Below, in pieces: positions 9,097 to 16,544 of a stretch of 49,632 nt of DNA. The notes below the pieces were generated by a model. That model did no database searches. It saw only the letters and a list, made by a program, of their open reading frames with translations, and was not told the origin of the DNA. The stretch's first letter is position 1, and each line of letters begins with the position of its first letter. The position numbers and the translations under genes were made by a program. The DNA lies in the NCBI GenBank assembly GCA_944322335.1, contig CALUOU010000008.1, positions 1 through 49,632 of the forward strand, read 5' to 3'. Source of the stretch: an uncultured Bacteroides sp. (GTDB lineage: Bacteria; Bacteroidota; Bacteroidia; Bacteroidales; Bacteroidaceae).

Positions 9097-9184
9097 CTAA
9101 TTTTTATTAAAAAACAATGCGAAACCTTTAGATTAAACTTACTTTCAGAGAGTTTATGATTTTACAGAACTAAAAGAGCGTTCT

Positions 9185-10660
9185 TCAGTCTTTTTTCTCC
9201 AGTTTCGGAATGCGTATTCGGGTTCCTGAGGGCACATTGTTCGGATTCTTAATGACTCCCGGATTATGTTTCACGATATAAGGATATAAAGCCTTGGTAC
9301 CGTAAAAACGTAAAGCGACTCTCGTCAAAGTCTCTCCGGCTTTGATTGTATAATCCGCTTCTGTCCCGACGATAATATAATTGGTGGAATCCGGCACATA
9401 GGCAGCAGACTCATGCGCTGTTTTCTCCGGCTGTTCCGCCTTTGCCGGTTTCTTTGTCTCTTTAGAGGAAGTCTGCTTTGGGGCTTCCTTCTGCTGCTGT
9501 AGAGCAGTAGTGCCGGCTTGCTGTTTTTGCCAAGTTGTATCCACCTCAGCAACCCTCTGTGCGCTATCTCTGGCTAAATCTATGGAATCACGCGCAGTGA
9601 GCAAGCTGTCTATCAGTTTCAGGTATTCGGCTGATTCTGCAGCATCTTTCTTCTGCTGGCTTATCATTTCCCTATCTTCAGTATAGTCCTGTTTTTTGTC
9701 CAATAAATCCGGATAATAAATGTAGATGATAGCTGCTACACACAAAATGATGATAAAAATGACAATTCCGATGAAATAACGTATAGTATTGTCTTTCCCT
9801 TGTAAAGGAATATTTTTTTCATCGAACAGTTCTTCTTCCGGAACAACAGTTTCTGTCTTTTCTCCATCCTCTGGATCTGTTTCTTTCTCTTCTTCCGCTT
9901 CTCCTTCCACCTTCGGTTCGTTTTCAGCCTTTTCATCAGGCTCCTCTTGATTAAGGGGAACTGCAGCCTCATTTACAGAAAGATTATCCGTTTCCATCGG
10001 CTCATCCGTTTCCGAGATCGGCTCTCTTTCTGTGGAAGCCGACTCTGTCTCTTTCATTTCTTCTTCCGAAGCATCGTATTCTGAAGTCTCTTCTTCCGCT
10101 TTTTCATATAAGTTTTCTTCTGACTTCGGTCCGGTTAAGTCGTTTGGCAGATCTTCTTGCGCTTTTTCATCCTTATCATCTGATATTTCTTCCGGTTTCG
10201 GTTCCTCAGAAACGCCGGAAAGCATATCTGATTCAGTTGGAGTGTTTGGCAAATCTTCTTGTGCTTTTTCTTCTTTCTCATCCCCCTCTTTTTCTTCCTC
10301 GTCCCTTTCTTCTATCGGTGTGTTTTCAAGCAGTGCTTCGTTTTTCAAAGGAACCGCCTCAAAGTGCGCAAAAGGTCTGTTGACCGCGTCTTTCAGGAGC
10401 TGTTCTGGTGTGAACGACACTTTGGTGTGACCTTCAATTTCAAAACGCTCTCCGCTATTGACTTTCACACTTTCCCGGCTCTCCACATCAATCAGTTTGA
10501 AAGTCCCCAGCCCTTTGATTTTCACATACTTATCCCTTTCCAATGATTCTTCGATCAAGGAAAAAAATTCTTTAACGAAGCTATCGGCGTTTTTCCGACT
10601 CATTCCGTGTCGTTCCGCCAACCATTCTATCAAATCTTGTATGTTCAATTTCTCATTCAT
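9185..10660 (-). CDS. HU-like DNA-binding protein fused to TM helix and LysM domain
   Basis: 491 residues with an unusual order of parts. Residues 1-100 form an HU/IHF-like domain (LNIQDLIEWLAERHGMS, YVKIKGLGTFKL, and LLKDAVNRPFAHFE near the end of the fold). Residues about 110-290 are a very acidic, Glu/Ser/Pro-rich linker with an imperfect internal repeat (KAQEDLPN occurs twice). A single membrane helix spans about 304-325, a charged, possibly coiled stretch follows, and a LysM domain lies at 437-486 (YTIKAGETLTRVALRFYG, ending GTRIRIPKL). The predicted topology puts the DNA-binding part in the cytoplasm and the peptidoglycan-binding LysM in the periplasm. It is the last gene after ftsY, rimO and the small HU gene, 56 bases after the latter. 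A nucleoid-to-wall tether is an inference from domains only. Confidence 0.88.
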   Translation of the reverse strand: MNEKLNIQDLIEWLAERHGMSRKNADSFVKEFFSLIEESLERDKYVKIKGLGTFKLIDVESRESVKVNSGERFEIEGHTKVSFTPEQLLKDAVNRPFAHFEAVPLKNEALLENTPIEERDEEEKEGDEKEEKAQEDLPNTPTESDMLSGVSEEPKPEEISDDKDEKAQEDLPNDLTGPKSEENLYEKAEEETSEYDASEEEMKETESASTEREPISETDEPMETDNLSVNEAAVPLNQEEPDEKAENEPKVEGEAEEEKETDPEDGEKTETVVPEEELFDEKNIPLQGKDNTIRYFIGIVIFIIILCVAAIIYIYYPDLLDKKQDYTEDREMISQQKKDAAESAEYLKLIDSLLTARDSIDLARDSAQRVAEVDTTWQKQQAGTTALQQQKEAPKQTSSKETKKPAKAEQPEKTAHESAAYVPDSTNYIIVGTEADYTIKAGETLTRVALRFYGTKALYPYIVKHNPGVIKNPNNVPSGTRIRIPKLEKKD

Positions 10661-10716
10661 AACCTTATGAAATTATTGGGATATCCGCATCTGTTTCAAG
10701 AAATAAAGTCGGAAAC

Positions 10717-10989
10717 TTATTTAAACTTTTCCTTCAATAAAGCACTGGGGCGATAGGTCAGAACCAACTTAGGAGGTATCAGCAAGCGCAATTTAGTGAC
10801 CGGATTGACAAAAATGCGTTCCATTTTCTTTTTCACTTCAAACGTCCCAAAGCCTTGAATGGAGACAGCATTCCCTTCTTGCCATTGTTGGGACATGCCA
10901 GCCAACAAGGAAGCCATCAGCTCCGAGGTCTCTTTTATAGAATAACCTAACCTTCGTGACAATTCAAGAGTAAATTCTTTGTTGTTCAA
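10717..10989 (-). CDS. Small HU-family DNA-binding protein (90 aa)
   Basis: 90 residues over one HU fold: N-terminal helices (EFTLELSRRLGYSIKETSEL), the beta turn SIQGFGTFEVKKK, and the arm region (ERIFVNPVTKLRLLIPPK) where the arm proline is expected, then VLTYRPSALLKEK. HU proteins bend DNA non-specifically as dimers. It shares its fold with the first domain of the next gene, so the two could form heterodimers. It starts 72 bases after rimO and is probably in the ftsY-rimO unit. The arm is shorter and less basic than in classical HU, so it is a diverged member. Confidence 0.88.
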   Translation of the reverse strand: MNNKEFTLELSRRLGYSIKETSELMASLLAGMSQQWQEGNAVSIQGFGTFEVKKKMERIFVNPVTKLRLLIPPKLVLTYRPSALLKEKFK

Positions 10990-11061
10990 AATATAAGCAT
11001 TTTATCAATCAGTCCGCTATATTAGCAAATCTTTTTCAGATACGCAATAAAATGCGGATTT

Positions 11062-12363
11062 TTATGATACAATTTCCGCATAAAGATCATAATCATCCGA
11101 TTGGATGATCTTTGCTTGATAAAAGTCTCCGATTTTCAAATCTCCGTTCGTCCGTTCTATCAGCACCTCAGGATCTACTTCCGGAGAATCATATTCAGTG
11201 CGTCCTATGTAGTAATCGCCTTCCAGCCGGTCTATGATGACTTTCATCTCTCTTCCTATTTTTTGTGCGTTCAGTTCGGCAGAGATAGTTTGTTGGATGG
11301 TCATCAGCTCGTTCAGCCGTTCTTCTTTCACTTCTGCCGGGACGGAGTCTTCGTAATGAGCGGCCGCATATGTGCCTTCTTCCTCCGAATAGGCAAAAGC
11401 CCCCATCCTCTCAAATTTCATTTCCCGCACAAACTTCTTTAGCTCTTCAAAATCCGCTTCAGTCTCACCGGGGTGTCCCACCATTAACGTTGTGCGCAAA
11501 TGAATGTCCGGCATTTCCTGACGGAACCGCTCCAGCAGTCTGTAGGTCTCTTCCTTCGTGATATGCCTTCTCATCTTTTGCAACATGTTGTCACTGATAT
11601 GCTGCAAGGCAATATCCATGTAATGGCAGACATTCTTGTGCTTCTTCATCACTTGAAACAAATCTTCCGGAAAATGAGCCGGATAGGCATAATGCAACCG
11701 AATCCATTCCACACCCTCTATTCCAGCCATCCGGTCGATGAGTTGAGGGAGCATTTGCTTCTTATAGAGATCCACACCATAATAAGTCAGTTCCTGAGCG
11801 ATGACCTGGAGTTCCTTCACGCCATGTTTTGTCAAGCTTCTCACCTCGTCCAATATTTCCTCCATCGGTCTTGACACATGATGTCCTGTCATTAAAGGAA
11901 TGGCGCAATAAGAACATTGCCGGTCACATCCTTCCGATATTTTCAGGTAAGCATAATGTTGTGGCGTTGTCAATGTACGCTCGACACGCAATTCTTCATG
12001 ATAGTTCTTGCCCAAATCGTGAAGCAATTCTTTCCAATTGAATTTCCCGTAGAATTTGTCAACCTGAGGTATTTCGATAGACAAGTCTTTCAGATAGCGT
12101 TCGGACAGACATCCCATGACGTATAACCTCTTCAATGTGCCTTCCTCCCTGGCTTGGGCAAATTCCAGAATCATGTTGATCGACTCCTCTTTGGCATCGC
12201 CAATGAAGCCACACGTATTTATGACGGCTATTTCTCCTTTCGGATGTTCCGCGTCGTGCGTGACCTTATAGCCTTCGGCTTCCAGCTGTCTCATCAGGTG
12301 TTCCGAATCAACCAGATTTTTGGAACATCCCAAGGTTATAATATCGACAGTCCCCTTTCTCAT
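11062..12363 (-). CDS. rimO: Ribosomal protein uS12 methylthiotransferase RimO
   Basis: 433-residue radical SAM enzyme that adds a methylthio group to an aspartate of ribosomal protein uS12. The N-terminal UPF0004 domain carries a first cluster (Cys14 in DIITLGCSKNLVDSEHL, then INTCGFIGDAKEESI and VMGCLSERY). The radical SAM motif CxxxCxxC is in GCDRQCSYCAIPLMTG. A C-terminal TRAM domain ends the protein. The GCSKNLVDSE sequence fits RimO better than MiaB. Its ATG shares one base with the ftsY stop codon (TGATG), so the two are translationally coupled. Confidence 0.95.
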   Translation of the reverse strand: MRKGTVDIITLGCSKNLVDSEHLMRQLEAEGYKVTHDAEHPKGEIAVINTCGFIGDAKEESINMILEFAQAREEGTLKRLYVMGCLSERYLKDLSIEIPQVDKFYGKFNWKELLHDLGKNYHEELRVERTLTTPQHYAYLKISEGCDRQCSYCAIPLMTGHHVSRPMEEILDEVRSLTKHGVKELQVIAQELTYYGVDLYKKQMLPQLIDRMAGIEGVEWIRLHYAYPAHFPEDLFQVMKKHKNVCHYMDIALQHISDNMLQKMRRHITKEETYRLLERFRQEMPDIHLRTTLMVGHPGETEADFEELKKFVREMKFERMGAFAYSEEEGTYAAAHYEDSVPAEVKEERLNELMTIQQTISAELNAQKIGREMKVIIDRLEGDYYIGRTEYDSPEVDPEVLIERTNGDLKIGDFYQAKIIQSDDYDLYAEIVS

Positions 12364-13319
12364 CAGTTATCTCCAAATAAAGAGTTGACAAATTCCTGCT
12401 TGCGGAATACCTGTAGATCTTCCATGCCTTCCCCGATTCCTATGTATTTCACAGGTATCTTAAACTGATCCGAAATGCCGATAACCACTCCTCCTTTGGC
12501 TGTACCGTCCAATTTGGTGACAGCCATAGCATTCACCTCGGTAGCCACAGTAAATTGTTTAGCTTGCTCAAAAGCATTTTGCCCGGTAGAGCCATCGAGC
12601 ACCAGCAAAACTTCGTTAGGAGCATCCGGCACAACCTTCTTCATCACATTTTTTATCTTTGTCAATTCGTTCATCAGTCCGACCTTGTTGTGTAGCCGTC
12701 CTGCCGTATCAATAATGACCACATCCGCTCCATTGGCCACGGCTGAGCTCAACGTGTCATAAGCCACAGAAGCGGGGTCCGCCCCCATCTTTTGTTTAAC
12801 AACCGGTACGCCTACCCTCTCTCCCCAAATCATCAGCTGTTCCACCGCTGCCGCCCTGAAGGTATCTGCAGCTCCCAGATATACGGATTTCCCAGCTTTC
12901 TTAAATTGGTAGGCCAATTTCCCGATGGTAGTGGTTTTGCCTACTCCATTTACTCCAACGACCATAATGACATATGGTTTCCGGACAATAGGCGCTTCAA
13001 AGTCATCCACGTCATCAGAATAATTTTCTGTCAGCAGAGCGGCTATTTCATCCCGCAAAATGTGATTCAACTCTGTCGCGTTCATGTATTTATCAGTAGC
13101 CACCCGTTTCTGAATGCGGTCGATAATCTTCAAAGTCGTATCCACCCCCACATCTGAGGTAATCAGAACTTCTTCCAGATTATCAAGAACTTCGTCGTCC
13201 ACTTTTGATTTTCCAGCTACAGCACGGGCAATCTTGCCAAACACACTTTCCTTTGTCTTAGCCAGCCCTTTGTCTAAGCTCTCTTTCTTTTCTTTTGAGA
13301 AAAAACTAAAAAATCCCAT
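12363..13319 (-). CDS. ftsY: Signal recognition particle receptor FtsY
   Basis: 318-residue SRP receptor GTPase. The N domain begins after a short amphipathic start (MGFFSFFSKEKKE); there is no long acidic A domain as in Escherichia coli. The G domain has the P-loop GVNGVGKTTTIGKLA, then AADTFRAAAVEQL, DTAGRLHNK and TKLDGTAKGG. FtsY docks ribosome-SRP complexes at the inner membrane for co-translational insertion. It heads the unit ftsY-rimO-HU-HU/LysM. A candidate -7 box lies about 100 bases upstream at 13419-13426. Confidence 0.96.
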   Translation of the reverse strand: MGFFSFFSKEKKESLDKGLAKTKESVFGKIARAVAGKSKVDDEVLDNLEEVLITSDVGVDTTLKIIDRIQKRVATDKYMNATELNHILRDEIAALLTENYSDDVDDFEAPIVRKPYVIMVVGVNGVGKTTTIGKLAYQFKKAGKSVYLGAADTFRAAAVEQLMIWGERVGVPVVKQKMGADPASVAYDTLSSAVANGADVVIIDTAGRLHNKVGLMNELTKIKNVMKKVVPDAPNEVLLVLDGSTGQNAFEQAKQFTVATEVNAMAVTKLDGTAKGGVVIGISDQFKIPVKYIGIGEGMEDLQVFRKQEFVNSLFGDN

Positions 13320-13418
13320 AGTTCAAATATTTGTATGATGATGCAAACCACAAAAATAGTGCAGCAGAGAAGCTACGGAAACCAAGCTTAAAAGAATGCA
13401 ACCTATTCATGTTTACTG

Positions 13419-13426
13419 CAAAGATA
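13419..13426 (-). promoter_or_regulatory. Candidate -7 box of the ftsY promoter
   Basis: TATCTTTG on the minus strand matches TAnnTTTG exactly and lies about 95 bases upstream of ftsY. A clear TTTG at the -33 position is missing; the upstream DNA is the AAGTTTTA repeat tract. Confidence 0.45.
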
Positions 13427-13444
13427 CAATAAAACTGAATTTAT

Positions 13445-13478
13445 AAGTTTTAAAGTTTTAAAGTTTTTAAGTTTTTTA
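13445..13478. repeat. Short tandem AT-rich repeat
   Basis: Four head-to-tail copies of an AAGTTTTA-like unit of 8-10 bases in the intergenic region upstream of ftsY. It overlaps the place where the ftsY -33 element would be, so copy number could affect transcription; that is an inference. Confidence 0.6.
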
Positions 13479-13591
13479 GGAGTTAAAGTAGTAGAATCGG
13501 AAAACTCGGTTGTAAAAGCATTCATAAGAATGTGAAACTAAGCCTCACCAGCAAAGCAAGCAAACTTCATCGGTTAAGTAAGCAATAATAA

Positions 13592-13611
13592 AAAGTATCC
13601 TATAATACTTT
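13592..13611 (-). terminator. Possible minus-strand terminator
   Basis: AAAGTAT and ATACTTT form a perfect 7-bp stem around a 6-base loop. On the minus strand the stem ends in a run of five T followed by ATT. Since the rpmB operon already has its own terminator further upstream, this one would end an RNA covering the hairpin series. Confidence 0.4.
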
Positions 13612-13697
13612 GGCAGGCGACCTATGATTTCCTGAGCAAACACTCATGCCGAGCACACGGTTCTTTCACTTAAAAACATATCTTCAATCGGCCACTT

Positions 13698-13876
13698 TTG
13701 CAAGGACTAGTGCGACCTCGCTTGCGAAACACTCGAGCGTTAAACGGCCTGGCCGTTTTGCATGCGTTGATGCAAGATTTTGCATACATTGATGCAAGGT
13801 CTTGCACATGCGTGTGCGACAACTCGGTCATACTGATTCTTCAACCTTCGGCACGCAAACCGCACCTGCATTTGCG
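13698..13876. repeat. Series of short hairpins, partly with 22-base period
   Basis: Consecutive inverted repeats: TTGCA/TGCGA (13698-13715), CGCT/AGCG (13719-13739), AAACGGCC/GGCCGTTT with a one-base centre (13742-13758), TTGCAT/ATGCAA (13758-13775), TTGCAT/ATGCAA (13780-13797), TTGCAC/GTGCGA (13802-13819, one G-T type mismatch) and CGCAAA/TTTGCG (13854-13876). The three TTGCA hairpins start at 13758, 13780 and 13802, exactly 22 bases apart, each with a 6-base loop. Confidence 0.7.
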
Positions 13877-13952
13877 GAACTTAAAACAGGTCGTATGCCT
13901 ATGGTATAAGGTTTAAATGAAAGAGCCGTGTGCCGAGCATACTACTACGAAA

Positions 13953-13987
13953 AAAAATCCTCCCACCTTTCCGGTGAGAGGATTTTT
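13953..13987 (-). terminator. Intrinsic terminator of the rpmB-rpmG-DUF4295 operon
   Basis: A 15-bp stem with one mismatch (13953-13967 with 13973-13987) closes on the loop TTTCC. The flanks are A-rich on one side and T-rich on the other, so it could work on both strands. It lies 20 bases after the last ribosomal gene. Confidence 0.85.
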
Positions 13988-14007
13988 CTATAACAATCAA
14001 ATGCTTT

Positions 14008-14166
14008 TTATTTTTTAAAAAAGTCTTGTACTTTTTCGTTCGGAACCATTTGTTCGTCAAAAATGTAAGCACCTGTTTTAGGCGACTTGACCATTTTGAT
14101 AACTTTCGTATAAGAACGTCCTTCCTTGGAACCTTCATGCAAACTCGCAACTGTTTTCTTTGCCAT
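14008..14166 (-). CDS. DUF4295 small ribosome-associated protein (52 aa)
   Basis: A 52-residue basic protein starting MAKKTVASLHEGSKEGRSYT and ending NEKVQDFFKK. It matches the DUF4295 family, which is restricted to Bacteroidetes and encoded next to rpmG and rpmB. As I recall, a novel ribosomal protein called bL38 was found in the Flavobacterium johnsoniae ribosome structure; this family is the likely match, but I cannot verify that here. The gene starts 18 bases after rpmG and is followed by a strong terminator, so it is co-transcribed with two ribosomal proteins. Confidence 0.88.
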   Translation of the reverse strand: MAKKTVASLHEGSKEGRSYTKVIKMVKSPKTGAYIFDEQMVPNEKVQDFFKK

Positions 14167-14184
14167 ATTGATCTATCTTTATAA

Positions 14185-14373
14185 TTACTTGATCTCTTTA
14201 TGTATTGTCACTCTCTTCAGAATGGGATTGTATTTCTTCAGTTCCAATCTTTCAGTAGTGTTTTTTCTGTTCTTCGTCGTGATGTAGCGCGAAGTGCCCG
14301 GCATACCACTATCTTTGTGTTCTGTGCATTCCAGAATCACCTGTACTCTATTTCCTTTTGCTTTCTTTGCCAT
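14185..14373 (-). CDS. rpmG: 50S ribosomal protein L33 (bL33)
   Basis: 62 residues, normal for bL33. It begins [20 protein letters not shown] and has the conserved [20 protein letters not shown] segment followed by [14 protein letters not shown]. Only one cysteine is present, so this is the zinc-free (C-minus) form. It binds 23S rRNA near the E site. It lies 23 bases after rpmB and 18 bases before the DUF4295 gene. Confidence 0.96.
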   Translation of the reverse strand: MAKKAKGNRVQVILECTEHKDSGMPGTSRYITTKNRKNTTERLELKKYNPILKRVTIHKEIK

Positions 14374-14396
14374 AGTCAGTATTTCTCCTCTACTTT

Positions 14397-14657
14397 TTAG
14401 CCAATTACTTTAATGCTTTTCCAATCACAATAGCCTTTAGCCACAGCTTCAGTCAGCGCAGCGTCCAGCCCTTTCTTATTAATCACACGCAACCCGTTAG
14501 CACAAATGCGAAGGCTGATCCAACAATCTTGTTCTACATAATAGAATTTCTTGCTAAACAAGTTCACATCAAACGTCCGCTTAGTTCTTCTCTTAGAGTG
14601 TGAGACGTTGTTGCCAATCATGGCTTTCTTTCCGGTAATTTGACAAATCTTCGACAT
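14397..14657 (-). CDS. rpmB: 50S ribosomal protein L28 (bL28)
   Basis: 86 residues, typical for bL28 of Bacteroidetes. It starts [20 protein letters not shown], with the family motif [13 protein letters not shown] and then [21 protein letters not shown] component of the large ribosomal subunit. It heads the rpmB-rpmG-DUF4295 unit, and a good promoter lies 50-80 bases upstream (14707-14738). Confidence 0.96.
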   Translation of the reverse strand: MSKICQITGKKAMIGNNVSHSKRRTKRTFDVNLFSKKFYYVEQDCWISLRICANGLRVINKKGLDAALTEAVAKGYCDWKSIKVIG

Positions 14658-14706
14658 TTCTATCTTTTTTTTATAGTTTTGATCAATGCTTATTTCAAAC
14701 AGAGCG

Positions 14707-14738
14707 CAAAGTAAGCACTTTTATTGATATAAAACAAA
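14707..14738 (-). promoter_or_regulatory. Probable promoter of rpmB
   Basis: On the minus strand TTTG (14735-14738) and TTACTTTG (14707-14714) are 20 bases apart. The -7 box has one mismatch to TAnnTTTG. The leader would be about 45 bases. Confidence 0.6.
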
Positions 14739-14762
14739 CATTTCTCAAAATAATTCATTGTA

Positions 14763-15245
14763 TCATAGCATTTTTCTCGCTTTCAAGCAATCGCAAAGCA
14801 TAAAAAGAGCATTTTGAATGGCTCTTTGCACATTCCGGCTCCGGCCTTCGTCCCCTTCTTGTTTCATGGTAACAATTTCGTTTTTATAAGCAACTGCTAT
14901 CCAAATAGTGCCAGTGGGTTTCTTTGCGGTGCCACCGCCCGGACCGGCAATACCAGACGTTGCAATGGCGCAGTCAGCATTTAAAGCCTTCATGGCTCCC
15001 CTTGCCATCTCAGTGACTGTTTCTTCGCTCACCGCTCCATGTTCTCTTAAGGTTTCCGAAGACACATGAAGCAATGCCTCCTTGATTTCATTGGAATAAG
15101 CCACTAAGCCGCCTTTGAAATATTCAGAACTTCCAGGCACGGACGTGACGAGAGCGGCCACACCTCCTCCTGTGCAGCTTTCCGCTGTAGCCAGAAACAA
15201 GCCTCTCGATTTAAGCAATTGTCCGATTTCCTCTTCTATTTTCAT
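14763..15245 (-). CDS. CinA C-terminal domain protein, NMN amidohydrolase PncC type
   Basis: 160 residues starting at ATG 15245 ([15 protein letters not shown]). A longer reading frame continues upstream into tsaD but the family begins here. Signatures are [19 protein letters not shown] (active-site region), [13 protein letters not shown], and [18 protein letters not shown]. Stand-alone CinA C-domains of this kind hydrolyse nicotinamide mononucleotide to nicotinate mononucleotide in NAD recycling (PncC activity); that activity is inferred from family. The gene begins 11 bases after the tsaD stop codon, so the two are co-transcribed. Confidence 0.9.
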   Translation of the reverse strand: MKIEEEIGQLLKSRGLFLATAESCTGGGVAALVTSVPGSSEYFKGGLVAYSNEIKEALLHVSSETLREHGAVSEETVTEMARGAMKALNADCAIATSGIAGPGGGTAKKPTGTIWIAVAYKNEIVTMKQEGDEGRSRNVQRAIQNALFMLCDCLKARKML

Positions 15246-15256
15246 GATACTTCTTT

Positions 15257-16285
15257 TTAGTTTCCGTTCAACGTTACCCGTGAATAAGCCGGTGCTTCCA
15301 TGGGACAAAAGTCTTTATCCCGATACTTAAAGTATCCCGTGATGGCAATCATGGCAGCATTGTCTGTCGTATAGCTGAACTTCGGAATGAAAATCTGCCA
15401 GCCATACTTCTCAGCATGTTCCCTAAAAGCGTTGCGCAGTCCGTTGTTGGCCGACACCCCTCCGGCTACAGCCACTTGTTTAATATGATACTGTTTAGCC
15501 GCTTTCCGTAATTTGTCCATCAGGATATCTACAATAGTCGCTTCTAATGAGGCGGCCAAGTCATTCTTGTGGTGTTCGATGAAATCCGGATCCTCTTCCA
15601 TCCAGTTTCGGAGAGAATATAAGAAAGAAGTCTTCAAGCCGCTGAAGCTATAGTCCAGCCCGGAGATGTGCGGCTTGCTGAACGAAAAAGCCTTCGGATT
15701 CCCCTGCCGTGCCAGCTTGTCTATAATCGGTCCTCCAGGATAACCCAGCCCCATCACTTTCGAGCATTTATCGATCGCCTCTCCCGCCGCATCGTCTATC
15801 GTTTGCCCCAAAATCTCCATGTCGTTATAAGCTTTGACCAAGATGATTTGTGAGTTTCCTCCCGAAACCAGCAGACACAGAAAAGGGAAATCAGGCTGCT
15901 CGTTTTCCTCACCTTCCACTTTAATGAAATGTGCCAACACATGCCCGGTCAGGTGGTTAACGTCAATCATAGGAATGTTCAACGCACGAGCAAACCCTTT
16001 AGCAAAAGAAACGCCTACCAATAAAGACCCCATTAACCCCGGCCCTCTGGTAAAAGCCACAGCACTCAGTTCCTCTTTTGCTGTTCCTGCCCGTTTCAAC
16101 GCTTCATGGACGACCGGAACAATGTTTTGCTGGTGTGCTCTTGACGCCAATTCCGGCACCACTCCGCCATACGCTTCATGTACAGCCTGACTGGCTACCA
16201 CATTCGAAAGCAGATAACCGTCTTTGACGACTGCAGCAGAAGTATCATCACACGATGATTCTATACCTAAAATGATTGTACTCAT
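15257..16285 (-). CDS. tsaD: tRNA N6-adenosine threonylcarbamoyltransferase TsaD
   Basis: 342 residues from ATG 16285 ([19 protein letters not shown]), the usual start; the frame is open further upstream without family similarity. TsaD transfers threonylcarbamoyl from threonylcarbamoyl-AMP to A37 of tRNAs reading ANN codons. Metal ligands H111 and H115 lie in [15 protein letters not shown] fold motifs are [23 protein letters not shown] and [13 protein letters not shown] promoter-like pair (16311-16344) lies just upstream. It is followed closely by the cinA-type gene. Confidence 0.96.
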   Translation of the reverse strand: MSTIILGIESSCDDTSAAVVKDGYLLSNVVASQAVHEAYGGVVPELASRAHQQNIVPVVHEALKRAGTAKEELSAVAFTRGPGLMGSLLVGVSFAKGFARALNIPMIDVNHLTGHVLAHFIKVEGEENEQPDFPFLCLLVSGGNSQIILVKAYNDMEILGQTIDDAAGEAIDKCSKVMGLGYPGGPIIDKLARQGNPKAFSFSKPHISGLDYSFSGLKTSFLYSLRNWMEEDPDFIEHHKNDLAASLEATIVDILMDKLRKAAKQYHIKQVAVAGGVSANNGLRNAFREHAEKYGWQIFIPKFSYTTDNAAMIAITGYFKYRDKDFCPMEAPAYSRVTLNGN

Positions 16286-16310
16286 ATTGCTTTTCTTGTT
16301 TTGAATACGG

Positions 16311-16344
16311 CAAAGGTAATACTTTTTAGGGAAATATTCGCAAA
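16311..16344 (-). promoter_or_regulatory. Probable promoter of tsaD
   Basis: TACCTTTG (16311-16318, minus strand) fits TAnnTTTG. TTTG at 16341-16344 lies 22 bases upstream. The leader would be about 20 bases, as for several other promoters in this window. Confidence 0.6.
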
Positions 16345-16478
16345 ACAAAAGTTTTTGGGCATATCTTAAGAGAAAAAAGAAAAGGATTATAGTCTAATAA
16401 CCAGCCACTATCAGTCAAACTCCAATTACCACTGCCTTTATACATTAATCTATGATTCAGTGTCTGAAAAATAATCCA

Positions 16479-16519
16479 GCCTCCAAAGTGACACGTTGTA
16501 GCCGTATCATTTTGGAGGC
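16479..16519 (-). terminator. Terminator after the fimbrillin-like gene
   Basis: GCCTCCAAA (16479-16487) and TTTTGGAGGC (16510-16519) extend into a stem of about 17 bp with one wobble and one mismatch around a 6-base loop. On the minus strand the stem is followed by TGGATTATTTTT. It lies about 25 bases beyond the stop codon at 16545. Confidence 0.75.
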
Positions 16520-16544
16520 ATTCCTTTATAGAGCGACCTTCTTT

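Larger units (their letters stand above)
13320..14007. other. Gene-free region with hairpin series
   Basis: No coding sequence is supported in these 690 bases between the rpmB operon and ftsY. From the ftsY side it holds the ftsY promoter box, an AAGTTTTA repeat tract (13445-13478), a minus-strand hairpin with T-run (13592-13611), a run of small hairpins (13698-13876) and the rpmB-operon terminator (13953-13987). The middle may encode a structured RNA or be an intergenic repeat element. Confidence 0.7.

Noticed and set aside
10032-10430. Plus-strand Ser-rich frame of 132 codons
   Set aside because: It is the antisense of the acidic linker of the HU-LysM protein; Glu codons read backward give Ser and Phe codons.
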